64,000 bases of DNA from Pseudomonas alkylphenolica (lineage in GTDB: Bacteria; Pseudomonadota; Gammaproteobacteria; Pseudomonadales; Pseudomonadaceae): positions 124,001 to 188,000 of the forward strand of contig NZ_QJRG01000039.1 of NCBI RefSeq assembly GCF_004025535.1, given 5' to 3'. Below the pieces are notes generated by a model. It made no database searches. It was given only the letters and a program-made list of their open reading frames with translations, and was not told where the DNA came from. Made by a program: the position numbers and the translations under genes. Shown piece after piece: positions 27,450-34,800 of the stretch (position 1 is the first letter of the stretch; each line of letters opens with the position of its first letter).

Positions 27450-28409
27450 ATGCCCCAGGATTTCTACTTTCTGTTGCTCCCCGGTTTTTCCGCCATCGGC
27501 TTCATCTCGGCGATCGAACCGCTGCGGGTGGCCAACCGTTTTCGCAGCGGGTTGTACCGCTGGCAGGTGTTGAGCATAGAGGGCGGGGCGGTGCAGGCCA
27601 GTAATGGCATGTCGGTCAATGTCGACGGTGCGCTGCAGCCACTGGCCAAGGGTGCAACCCTGCTGGTGGTCGCCGGGTTCGAACCGCTGGGCAGTTACAG
27701 CCAGGCGCTGCAACACTGGCTGCGCAAGCTCGATCACGAAGGCGTGGTACTCGGCGGCATCGACACCGGTAGCGTGGTACTGGCCGAGGCCGGCCTGCTC
27801 GATGGGCACCGGGTGACGCTGCACTGGGAAGCGCTAGAGGCGTTCAAGGAGTCTTATCCACAACTGCAGGCGACCCAGGAGCTGTTCGAGGTCGACCGCC
27901 GACGTATTACTTCGGCCGGCGGTACGGCATCCATCGACCTGATGCTCGACCTGATCGCTCAGGCGCACGGCCCGGAACTGGCGATTCAGGTATCAGAGCA
28001 GTTTGTGCTGGGGCGCATTCGCCCACGCCAGGATCACCAGCGCATGCAGATCGCCTCACGGTATGGCATCAGCAACAAGAAACTGGTGCAGGTGATCGGC
28101 GAGATGGAGCGCAACACCGAGCAACCGCTCAACACTCTGGTGCTGGCCGAGTCAGTGCAGGTCACCCGGCGTCAGCTGGAGCGCTTGTTCCGCTTGTATC
28201 TGCATGACACGCCCAGCGGCTTTTACCTGCGCTTGCGCCTGGACAAGGGCCGGCAACTGCTGCGCCAGACCGATATGAGCGTGCTGGAGGTGAGCATTGC
28301 CTGCGGCTTCGAGTCGGCGTCGTATTTCACTCGCTGTTATCGGGGGCGTTTTGAGCGCTGCCCACGGGAAGACCGCAACACGCGGGCGACGCACCTCAGC
28401 GGCGCTTGA
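27450..28409 (+). CDS. cdhR: GATase1-type AraC regulator CdhR
   Basis: A 319-residue activator paralogous to GbdR. The DJ-1/GATase1-like domain spans about residues 2-170 (DFYFLLLPGFSAIGFISAIEPL) and the AraC domain ~200-305 (VQVTRRQLERLFRLYLHD, then EVSIACGFESASYFTRCYRG). CdhR activates carnitine genes in P. aeruginosa, and it is divergent from caiX here. The ATG at 27450 fits family length, although only a weak GAG ribosome site precedes it. It overlaps the convergent DUF3010 gene by 14 bp. An isolated DnaA-box-like 9-mer lies at 27854-27862. Confidence 0.9.
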   Translation: MPQDFYFLLLPGFSAIGFISAIEPLRVANRFRSGLYRWQVLSIEGGAVQASNGMSVNVDGALQPLAKGATLLVVAGFEPLGSYSQALQHWLRKLDHEGVVLGGIDTGSVVLAEAGLLDGHRVTLHWEALEAFKESYPQLQATQELFEVDRRRITSAGGTASIDLMLDLIAQAHGPELAIQVSEQFVLGRIRPRQDHQRMQIASRYGISNKKLVQVIGEMERNTEQPLNTLVLAESVQVTRRQLERLFRLYLHDTPSGFYLRLRLDKGRQLLRQTDMSVLEVSIACGFESASYFTRCYRGRFERCPREDRNTRATHLSGA

Positions 28410-28815
28410 GCAGCACCGCACAAGCGCTCTTGAAGGCCTCATGCTGGTACTTGTTCAACGAGGCGGGCAGTTCGATGTTGTGTTTCTTGGCCTGAGCGCT
28501 GACGGTCTGTGGTGACACCAGTTCCACTTCGCAGTTGTCCAGCAGCTGCAGCACGCCTTCGATCTTGAAGGTGGTCGGGCCACCGGCGAAATCGCCTTTC
28601 TTGCTGCGCTTCTTGATCGCCAGGTGGCTGATGCCGTGTTCAGCAATGAACTGCCGGGCCTGGCTGGCGAAGGCCTTGACGTTGTCGGCCTGTTCGTCGT
28701 CGTCCAGGCCGATCTTTTTCGTTGCCAGGGCAATATGTACCGGGCTTGCACCGTCCAGTGTGGCGACGGCGAGCAGTGCTTCGCTGCCTTTGATTTCAAT
28801 TCCGCAGATTTTCAT
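28396..28815 (-). CDS. DUF3010 family protein
   Basis: A 139-residue protein starting MKICGIEIKGSEALLAVATL, matching DUF3010, whose function is unknown. The opening resembles an RNase H-like/actin-like fold strand pattern, but that is only an impression. It contains KKRSKKGDFAGGPTTFKIEG. Its 3' end overlaps cdhR by 14 bp tail-to-tail. It follows the LprI-like gene by 7 bp on the same strand. Confidence 0.85.
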   Translation of the reverse strand: MKICGIEIKGSEALLAVATLDGASPVHIALATKKIGLDDDEQADNVKAFASQARQFIAEHGISHLAIKKRSKKGDFAGGPTTFKIEGVLQLLDNCEVELVSPQTVSAQAKKHNIELPASLNKYQHEAFKSACAVLLKRR

Positions 28816-28822
28816 GCTGTTC

Positions 28823-29230
28823 TCAATCGGAGTTTTGCAGCCCCAGGGACTGCAGGTATTCGGAGCGGTCGTCACTGCGTTGGGCCAGGCAGGTGTTCAA
28901 CGCCGCATCGAAGGCCTTGCCGGGTTTTTCGTCGAAGGTTTCCACCTTGCAGTCGGCGTCACGCAGCTGTTTCCACAAGGTTTCGGCGACGTTCAGGCGC
29001 TTGCTGACTTCGCTGATCTTCGCGTCCTGCCCGGCATACTGCTCCTTGATGCGATCGAGCAGGTCGCTGAATGCGGCGTCGAGCTCGCGTTCGGCGGTGG
29101 TGCGGCTGAACAGTGCACAGTCGTAGTTCTGCTGGTCGGTTTCGACGTTATCGCACGGCGTACTGTCTTCTTCACTGGCGTGGGCACCCAAGGCCAGCGT
29201 AGCCAGGACCAGCCAAACCATCGTTCTCAT
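28823..29230 (-). CDS. LprI-like (DUF1311) periplasmic protein
   Basis: A 135-residue exported protein with a signal peptide (MRTMVWLVLATLALGAHA). The mature part has four cysteines (CDNV, DCAL, DCKV and NTCL) and the DUF1311/LprI pattern ELDAAFSDLLDRIKE. Family members include lysozyme-inhibitor-like proteins, but the role here is unknown. The ATG at 29230 is preceded by GAGGATGACTGC. It is co-directional with the DUF3010 gene, 7 bp apart. Confidence 0.82.
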   Translation of the reverse strand: MRTMVWLVLATLALGAHASEEDSTPCDNVETDQQNYDCALFSRTTAERELDAAFSDLLDRIKEQYAGQDAKISEVSKRLNVAETLWKQLRDADCKVETFDEKPGKAFDAALNTCLAQRSDDRSEYLQSLGLQNSD

Positions 29231-29310
29231 GCAGTCATCCTCCCCGGGGAACATGGGCGCCGATTCTCGCTCAGCGCCGCAGCAAAGAACAGGGTAGCTG
29301 CTTGCCTCGT

Positions 29311-29336
29311 ACCCTCCGAATGAAACTTGCCATGGC
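29311..29336. repeat. 26-bp direct repeat, copy A (cassette boundary)
   Basis: Begins ACCCTCCGAATG and ends GCCATGGC. It is identical base for base to copy B at 30929-30954. About 20 bp upstream of each copy are also similar (CAGGG-AGC-GC-GCC-CGT pattern). The two copies bracket the two unknown genes at 29368 and 30063. Confidence 0.9.
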
Positions 29337-29367
29337 ATCTTCGCTACTACCGGCGTCGAATAAGGGG

Positions 29368-29994
29368 TTACTGAAGGTTGGCAAACGCATTGAGCTGGGC
29401 TTGTACGCTTTCGCGGTGAGTGTGAAACGCCATGCTGTCGAACACAGCCCCTAGGTGATCGAGTTCCAGCCTCAGTCGGGTCTTCGGTGCGTTCGGATCC
29501 TGCGTGCACAAGACATGAAACAGAATTGCCACGAGGGTCTCGCCATCGTCGGTATCCAGGGTGACATTCAGGTGCGAAGAGGTGCTGTACTTTCGATACA
29601 GTCCCCGTTCCGGCGCATGCAGTACATTGATGACTTCAGTTGCCACTGACTTGAAGCGTGCGTTTGGGGCCTGTGGTGCAGGCAGCCAGCCATTGAAGAC
29701 ATCCTTCAACACATCGTCGGAAGGGGTATAGGGAATGGTTTTCCTGGTATGTTCGATCAATTTGAAATCGAGCGCTACCAGGGTTTCGAGGACGCTGGCA
29801 AACCACTCCTTGGCTTGCTTCTCTCTGGAAAAACGTTCATTGGCGATCAATTGCGCCAAGCGCAAACATTGATGGATGTCCTCTGCCGCATTTTTGAGTA
29901 GCACCGGGTTTCGGGTGATTGTCATAGGTGAAGCAAAGAGTGCCGTTTGGGGTGTTTCATTGTCTGCAGATTCAGTAGAAACATCATCCGTCAT
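29368..29994 (-). CDS. Unknown cassette protein 1
   Basis: A 208-residue soluble protein I cannot assign. It has a Thr/Glu/Ser-rich N-terminus and then an apparently helical region (NAAEDIHQCLRLAQLIANERFSREKQAKEWFASVLETLV). A C-terminal beta-like part contains HLNVTLDTDDGETLVAILFHVLC. No signal peptide or membrane helix is visible. It follows the 238-residue gene by 68 bp, so the two are probably one transcript. Base composition looks less GC-rich than the flanking catabolic genes. The start chosen is MTDDVSTES. Confidence 0.72.
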   Translation of the reverse strand: MTDDVSTESADNETPQTALFASPMTITRNPVLLKNAAEDIHQCLRLAQLIANERFSREKQAKEWFASVLETLVALDFKLIEHTRKTIPYTPSDDVLKDVFNGWLPAPQAPNARFKSVATEVINVLHAPERGLYRKYSTSSHLNVTLDTDDGETLVAILFHVLCTQDPNAPKTRLRLELDHLGAVFDSMAFHTHRESVQAQLNAFANLQ

Positions 29995-30062
29995 GGTGTC
30001 ACCTAAGGCCCTTTGGGGTGGCTCGCGGCCAGGCACCGGTGAATGGGCACCTGGCCCGGACT

Positions 30063-30779
30063 TCAGATATCCAGGTCGAGGATATCGTTAGCCTGGCTGG
30101 CCAGCTTTTCGGTTACGGCCTTACGCATGGCTTCGAACTGACGAACACTGAAGCTGCCCTGTTGAGCGGCACGGTAGACGCGGGTGTTGGACTTGTTGAT
30201 GGTGCGTGCCATCGATCCTTCAACCTTTTCTGCCTTGTCGTAGCTCAACTGTACGCTGGTCATATGCATGATCGGTAAACCTTGCGCAGTCATCTCGCAG
30301 GCTGCCACCTGAACGGTACTCGATTTACCCGAAACGCTCAGGCTGCTTTCCTCCAGCAACTTTTGCGCTTTGGGTGTTTGCAGAGTGACCTCGAAGGCGC
30401 GCTTCGCACAACGAGACATGTGCGCGTTATGGCCCCAGCTACCGGTGACCAGATGGGTGGTCAGGGTTGCCGGGGTGTAGTCATCCTTGTCAATCGCCTC
30501 CTCGGTGTGGGCCGCACCCGTCAGCGTCCAGCCGAACTTGCCAAGGCCGTTGTTGTAGAAGTTGTACCACTCACGCTGCTGGGTTTCTTTGTCGAACTTT
30601 TTGTTGGCCGACAGGTTCATCAGTCGCATGCTGGCCAGAACATCTTCCGCCACTCCGGCAGGCACATTGGGAGCGAAGATGCAGACTGTGTTGGCAACCA
30701 TCAGAACGCGATCCTCGCCTTCTTTTTTCAGTGCCTGGATCGCTTTGTCCATGTCTGCTTTGCTAATGCTGGTGCTCAT
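30063..30779 (-). CDS. Unknown cassette protein 2
   Basis: A 238-residue soluble protein of no recognised family. Visible features: a charged helical N-terminus (SKADMDKAIQALKKEGEDRV), an aromatic segment EWYNFYNNGLGKFGWTL, four scattered cysteines, and a Lys/Gln-rich C-terminus ending DILDLDI. No signal peptide or membrane segment is present. It is first of the two-gene unit inside the 26-bp direct repeats; 149 bp separate its ATG from copy B and presumably hold the promoter. It could be a toxin, effector or defence component, but nothing in the sequence decides this. Confidence 0.75.
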   Translation of the reverse strand: MSTSISKADMDKAIQALKKEGEDRVLMVANTVCIFAPNVPAGVAEDVLASMRLMNLSANKKFDKETQQREWYNFYNNGLGKFGWTLTGAAHTEEAIDKDDYTPATLTTHLVTGSWGHNAHMSRCAKRAFEVTLQTPKAQKLLEESSLSVSGKSSTVQVAACEMTAQGLPIMHMTSVQLSYDKAEKVEGSMARTINKSNTRVYRAAQQGSFSVRQFEAMRKAVTEKLASQANDILDLDI

Positions 30780-31091
30780 ACATCCGTTTCCTTACGCCAG
30801 GTTCAAGGCCAACCCCTGGTTGAGGAAGGCTCTGAAGCAGACTTTGGTGGAAGTCGACGAACGAGATCAGCAGCACAGGCTTCCATGGGGCAAGAGTGCT
30901 GTTGAGCAGGGCAGCCGCAAGCCCCGTGACCCTCCGAATGAAACTTGCCATGGCCCTTTGTCGCGGTTTGACGCTTTCGGCAATTCCCCTGTCGTTTTTG
31001 CATCTTAGCGACCAGGCCCCTAGGCATATGCTGGCTCCAAAGCGCCGGCAGACGATTCGGCGCAGGTAATGCCAATAAAGGGGACAGCCTG
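30780..31091. other. Intergenic region holding cassette promoter and dipeptidase-like promoter
   Basis: A 312-bp divergent region containing copy B of the 26-bp repeat. Beyond it, the ~137 bp before the dipeptidase-like gene contain CCTGTCGTTTTTGCATC and AAAGGGGA near the start codon. I see no gene. Confidence 0.55.
30929..30954. repeat. 26-bp direct repeat, copy B (cassette boundary)
   Basis: Identical to 29311-29336. The distance from copy to copy is 1618 bp, covering both unknown genes. After each copy the sequences diverge at the next base (A versus C). Confidence 0.9.
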
Positions 31092-32069
31092 ATGAGCCCA
31101 GCCGAATTACACGCCGACAGCATCGTTATCGACGGGCTGATCATTGCCAAATGGAACCGCGAGCTGTTCGAAGACATGCGCAAGGGCGGCCTGACCGCAG
31201 CCAACTGCACCGTCTCGGTGTGGGAAGGCTTCCAGGCCACGGTCAACAACATTGCCGCCAGCCAGAAGCTGATCCGCGAAAACGCTGACCTGGTGATGCC
31301 GGTACGCACCACCGCCGACATCCGCAAGGCCAAGGAGCGGGGCAAGACCGGCATTCTCTTCGGTTTCCAGAACGCTCATGCCTTCGAAGACCAGATCGGT
31401 TATGTCGAAGTGTTCAAGCAGCTCGGCGTGGGCATCGTGCAGATGTGCTACAACACCCAGAACCTGGTGGGCACCGGGTGCTATGAGCGTGATGGCGGCC
31501 TGTCGGGCTTCGGTCGCGAAATCGTCGCCGAAATGAACCGCGTCGGCATCATGTGCGACTTGTCCCATGTCGGTTCCAAGACCTCGGAAGAAGTCATCCT
31601 CGAATCGAAAAAACCGGTGTGCTACTCCCACTGCCTGCCTTCCGGGCTCAAGGAGCACCCGCGCAACAAGTCCGATGAAGAATTGAAGTTCATTGCCGAC
31701 CATGGCGGTTTCGTTGGCGTGACCATGTTCGCGCCGTTCCTGGCCAAGGGCATCGACTCGACCATCGACGACTACGCCGAAGCCATTGAATACACCATGA
31801 ACATCGTCGGCGAAGACGCCATCGGCATTGGCACCGACTTCACTCAAGGCCATGGCCAGGACTTCTTCGAGTACCTGACCCATGACAAGGGCTACGCCCG
31901 GCGTCTGACCAACTTCGGCAAGATCATCAACCCGCTGGGCATCCGCACCGTGGGCGAGTTCCCCAACCTCACCGAAACCCTGCTCAAGCGCGGCCACAGC
32001 GAACGCGTGGTGCGCAAGATCATGGGCGAGAACTGGGTCAACGTGCTCAAGGATGTCTGGGGCGAATAA
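31092..32069 (+). CDS. Membrane-dipeptidase family protein of the betaine cluster
   Basis: A 325-residue peptidase-M19-like (renal dipeptidase) TIM-barrel protein. Family features: GFQNAHAFEDQ, CDLSHVGSKTSEE and the His-containing CYSHCLPSG. The usual first zinc motif DGHND near the N-terminus reads DGLIIAKW, so the His-x-Asp pair is missing. The P. aeruginosa homologue (PA5396, as I recall) also heads the dgc cluster. It is 75 bp upstream of the DUF5943-like gene. The substrate is unknown; a role in betaine metabolism is inferred from synteny only. Confidence 0.85.
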   Translation: MSPAELHADSIVIDGLIIAKWNRELFEDMRKGGLTAANCTVSVWEGFQATVNNIAASQKLIRENADLVMPVRTTADIRKAKERGKTGILFGFQNAHAFEDQIGYVEVFKQLGVGIVQMCYNTQNLVGTGCYERDGGLSGFGREIVAEMNRVGIMCDLSHVGSKTSEEVILESKKPVCYSHCLPSGLKEHPRNKSDEELKFIADHGGFVGVTMFAPFLAKGIDSTIDDYAEAIEYTMNIVGEDAIGIGTDFTQGHGQDFFEYLTHDKGYARRLTNFGKIINPLGIRTVGEFPNLTETLLKRGHSERVVRKIMGENWVNVLKDVWGE

Positions 32070-32144
32070 GCCGCCAGTCACCGTCTTCCGACCCCTGCCA
32101 CAGGCGCAGGGGCAGCCAACAAAAATTTCTGGAGTTGAGTTTCC

Positions 32145-32675
32145 ATGGCCAAGATCGCCCCGCAATTGCCTATCGAAGTCGACAGCGAGACCGGTGTCTG
32201 GACCAGCGATGCCCTGCCGATGCTGTACGTGCCGCGGCATTTCTTCGTCAACAACCACATGGGTATCGAGGAGGTGCTGGGCGCCGAGGCCTATGCCGAG
32301 ATCCTCTACAAGGCGGGCTACAAATCGGCCTGGCACTGGTGCGAGAAAGAGGCTGAATGCCACGGCCTGGAAGGCGTGGCGGTGTTCGAACACTACATGA
32401 AGCGCCTGTCGCAACGGGGCTGGGGCCTGTTCAAGATCCAGGACATCGACCTGGAAAAAGGCACCGCCAGCGTCAAGCTCGAGCACTCGGCATTCGTGTA
32501 CGTGTACGGCAAGGTCGGGCGCAAGGTCGACTACATGTTCACCGGCTGGTTCGCCGGCGCCATGGACCAGATTCTCGCCGCGCGCGGCAGCTCCATCCGT
32601 ACAGTCGCCGAGCAGGTCTACGGCGGTTCGGAAGAAGGCCACGACGATGGCCTGTTCATCGTCAAGCCGCTGTAA
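32145..32675 (+). CDS. DUF5943 / V4R-like protein of the dgc operon
   Basis: A 176-residue protein resembling the DUF5943/4-vinyl-reductase-like group found beside dgcA in Pseudomonas (PA5397 type). It starts MAKIAPQLPIEVDSETGVW. Conserved parts are YVPRHFFVNNHMGIEEVLG, WHWCEKEAECHGLEG and FAGAMDQILAARG. Cys and His residues in the second segment could bind metal (inference). GGAG precedes the start, and it lies 15 bp before dgcA. The function is unproven; it may support DgcAB assembly. Confidence 0.8.
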   Translation: MAKIAPQLPIEVDSETGVWTSDALPMLYVPRHFFVNNHMGIEEVLGAEAYAEILYKAGYKSAWHWCEKEAECHGLEGVAVFEHYMKRLSQRGWGLFKIQDIDLEKGTASVKLEHSAFVYVYGKVGRKVDYMFTGWFAGAMDQILAARGSSIRTVAEQVYGGSEEGHDDGLFIVKPL

Positions 32676-32690
32676 GTCGAGGATCCCGCC

Positions 32691-34751
32691 ATGGCTTTTG
32701 AAGCAATGTTCCAGCCGATCCAGATCGGCAAGCTGACCATCCGCAACCGGGTACTGAGCACGGCGCACGCCGAGGTGTATGCCACCGATGGCGGCATGAC
32801 CACCGAGCGCTACGTCAAATACTACGAAGAGAAAGCCAAAGGCGGCCTGGGCCTGGCCATCTGCGGCGGCTCGTCGGTTGTCGCCATCGACAGCCCGCAG
32901 CAATGGTGGGCCTCGGTGAACCTGGCCACAGATCGCATCATCCCGCACTTCCAGAACCTGGCGGACGCGATGCACAAGCATGGCGCCAAGATCATGATCC
33001 AGATTACCCATATGGGTCGCCGCTCGCGCTGGGACGGGTTTAACTGGCCCACCCTGATGTCGCCATCGGGCATCCGCGAACCGGTACACCGCGCGACCTG
33101 CAAAACCATCGAGCCGGAGGAAATCTGGCGGGTGATCGGCAACTACGCGCAAGCCGCGCGCCGGGCGAAAGAAGGTGGGCTGGACGGCGTCGAGCTGTCG
33201 GCGGTGCACCAGCACATGATCGACCAGTTCTGGAGCCCGCGGGTCAACAAACGCACCGACGAATGGGGCGGCACTTTCGAAGGCCGGATGAAGTTCGGCC
33301 TGGAAGTGCTCAAGGCTGTTCGTGCCGAAGTGGGCCCGGATTTCTGCGTCGGCATGCGTATCTGTGGCGACGAATTCCATCCCGATGGCCTTAGCCACGA
33401 GGACATGAAGGAAATCGCCAAGTACTACGACGCCACCGGCATGGTCGACTTCTTCGGCGTGATCGGCTCGGGCTGCGATACCCACAACACCCTGGCCAAC
33501 GTTATCCCCAACATGAGTTATCCACCGGAGCCGTTCCTGCACTTGGCCGCCGGCATCAAGGAAGTGGTCAAGGTGCCGGTGCTGCATGCGCAGAACATCA
33601 AGGACCCGAACCAGGCCACTCGCATCCTCGAGGGCGGTTATGTCGACATGGTCGGCATGACGCGCGCGCATATCGCCGACCCGCACCTGATCGCCAAGAT
33701 CAAGATGGGCCAGGTCGACCAGATCAAGCAGTGCGTCGGTGCCAACTACTGCATCGACCGCCAGTACCAGGGCCTGGATGTATTGTGTATCCAGAATGCG
33801 GCCACCTCGCGTGAATACATGGGGGTGCCGCACATCATCGAAAAATCCACCGGGCCCAAACGCAAGGTGGTTGTGGTCGGGGCCGGCCCTGCCGGGATGG
33901 AGGCGGCGCGGGTGTCGGCCGAGCGTGGCCACGACGTGACCCTGTTCGAGAAAAAGGACGCCATTGGCGGCCAGATCAGCATCGCCGCCAAGGCGCCGCA
34001 GCGCGACCAGATTGCCGGCATCACCCGCTGGTATCAGCTGGAGCTGGCGCGGCTGAAAGTCGACCTGCGCCTGGGCACTGCCGCCGACATCGACACCATC
34101 AAAGACCTGCGGCCTGACGTGATCGTACTGGCAGTGGGCGGCCATCCGTTCCTGGAGCAGAACGAGCACTGGGGGGCGGCCGAAGGCCTGGTGGTCAGCA
34201 GCTGGGACGTGCTCGACGGCAAGGTGGCGCCGGGCAAGAACGTGCTGGTTTACGACACCATCTGCGAGTTCACCGGAATGTCGGTGGCCGACTTCATTGC
34301 CGACAAAGGCAGCCAGGTCGAGATCGTCACCGACGACATCAAGCCGGGCGTGGCGATTGGCGGTACGTCGTTCCCCACCTACTACCGCAGCATGTACCCC
34401 AAGGAAGTGATCATGACCGGCGACCTCGCGCTGGAAAAGGTCTACCGCGAGGGTGACAAGCTGGTGGCGGTGCTGGAGAACGAATACACCGGTGCCAAAG
34501 AAGAGCGGGTGGTCGACCAGGTGGTGATCGAGAACGGCGTGCGGCCGGACGAAGCCCTCTACTACGGGCTCAAGGAAGGTTCGCGCAACAAAGGCCAGAT
34601 CGATATCGAGGCACTTTTTGCGATTCAGCCGCAGCCGATCCTTGGTCAACCCGGCGAAGGCTATCTGCTGTATCGCATCGGTGACTGTGTGGCGCAGCGC
34701 AACACCCATGCGGCGATCTACGACGCCTTGCGCCTGTGCAAGGACTTCTGA
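32691..34751 (+). CDS. dgcA: Dimethylglycine demethylase flavoprotein subunit
   Basis: A 686-residue protein of the trimethylamine-dehydrogenase/old-yellow-enzyme type, required to convert dimethylglycine to sarcosine. The N-terminal FMN barrel (residues ~1-340) is followed by a cysteine region (Cys348, Cys354, Cys366) and a nucleotide-binding domain starting VVVVGAGPAGMEAARV. In TMADH the 4Fe-4S motif is C-x2-C-x2-C; here the second Cys position is Ala351 (CVGANYC). Electrons probably pass to DgcB and EtfAB. It is 15 bp after the DUF5943-like gene and 49 bp before dgcB. Confidence 0.93.
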   Translation: MAFEAMFQPIQIGKLTIRNRVLSTAHAEVYATDGGMTTERYVKYYEEKAKGGLGLAICGGSSVVAIDSPQQWWASVNLATDRIIPHFQNLADAMHKHGAKIMIQITHMGRRSRWDGFNWPTLMSPSGIREPVHRATCKTIEPEEIWRVIGNYAQAARRAKEGGLDGVELSAVHQHMIDQFWSPRVNKRTDEWGGTFEGRMKFGLEVLKAVRAEVGPDFCVGMRICGDEFHPDGLSHEDMKEIAKYYDATGMVDFFGVIGSGCDTHNTLANVIPNMSYPPEPFLHLAAGIKEVVKVPVLHAQNIKDPNQATRILEGGYVDMVGMTRAHIADPHLIAKIKMGQVDQIKQCVGANYCIDRQYQGLDVLCIQNAATSREYMGVPHIIEKSTGPKRKVVVVGAGPAGMEAARVSAERGHDVTLFEKKDAIGGQISIAAKAPQRDQIAGITRWYQLELARLKVDLRLGTAADIDTIKDLRPDVIVLAVGGHPFLEQNEHWGAAEGLVVSSWDVLDGKVAPGKNVLVYDTICEFTGMSVADFIADKGSQVEIVTDDIKPGVAIGGTSFPTYYRSMYPKEVIMTGDLALEKVYREGDKLVAVLENEYTGAKEERVVDQVVIENGVRPDEALYYGLKEGSRNKGQIDIEALFAIQPQPILGQPGEGYLLYRIGDCVAQRNTHAAIYDALRLCKDF

Positions 34752-34800
34752 TCACTGGCCCCGCAGGGTCCCAAGCATTCAGCTGTTGTGGGAGCTTCCC

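Noticed and set aside
27854..27862. Isolated TTATCCACA in cdhR as part of the DnaA cluster
   Set aside because: It is about 9.4 kb away, is encoded by ordinary codons and stands alone, so it fits chance occurrence.
31107..34709. 1200-codon open frame on the minus strand across the dgc genes
   Set aside because: It is antisense to the well-supported dipeptidase-like, DUF5943-like and dgcA genes. Long antisense frames are common in GC-rich DNA, and the product has no family features.
34618..34800. Upstream extension of dgcB into dgcA
   Set aside because: Overlaps dgcA in another frame; the ATG at 34801 matches the family start.
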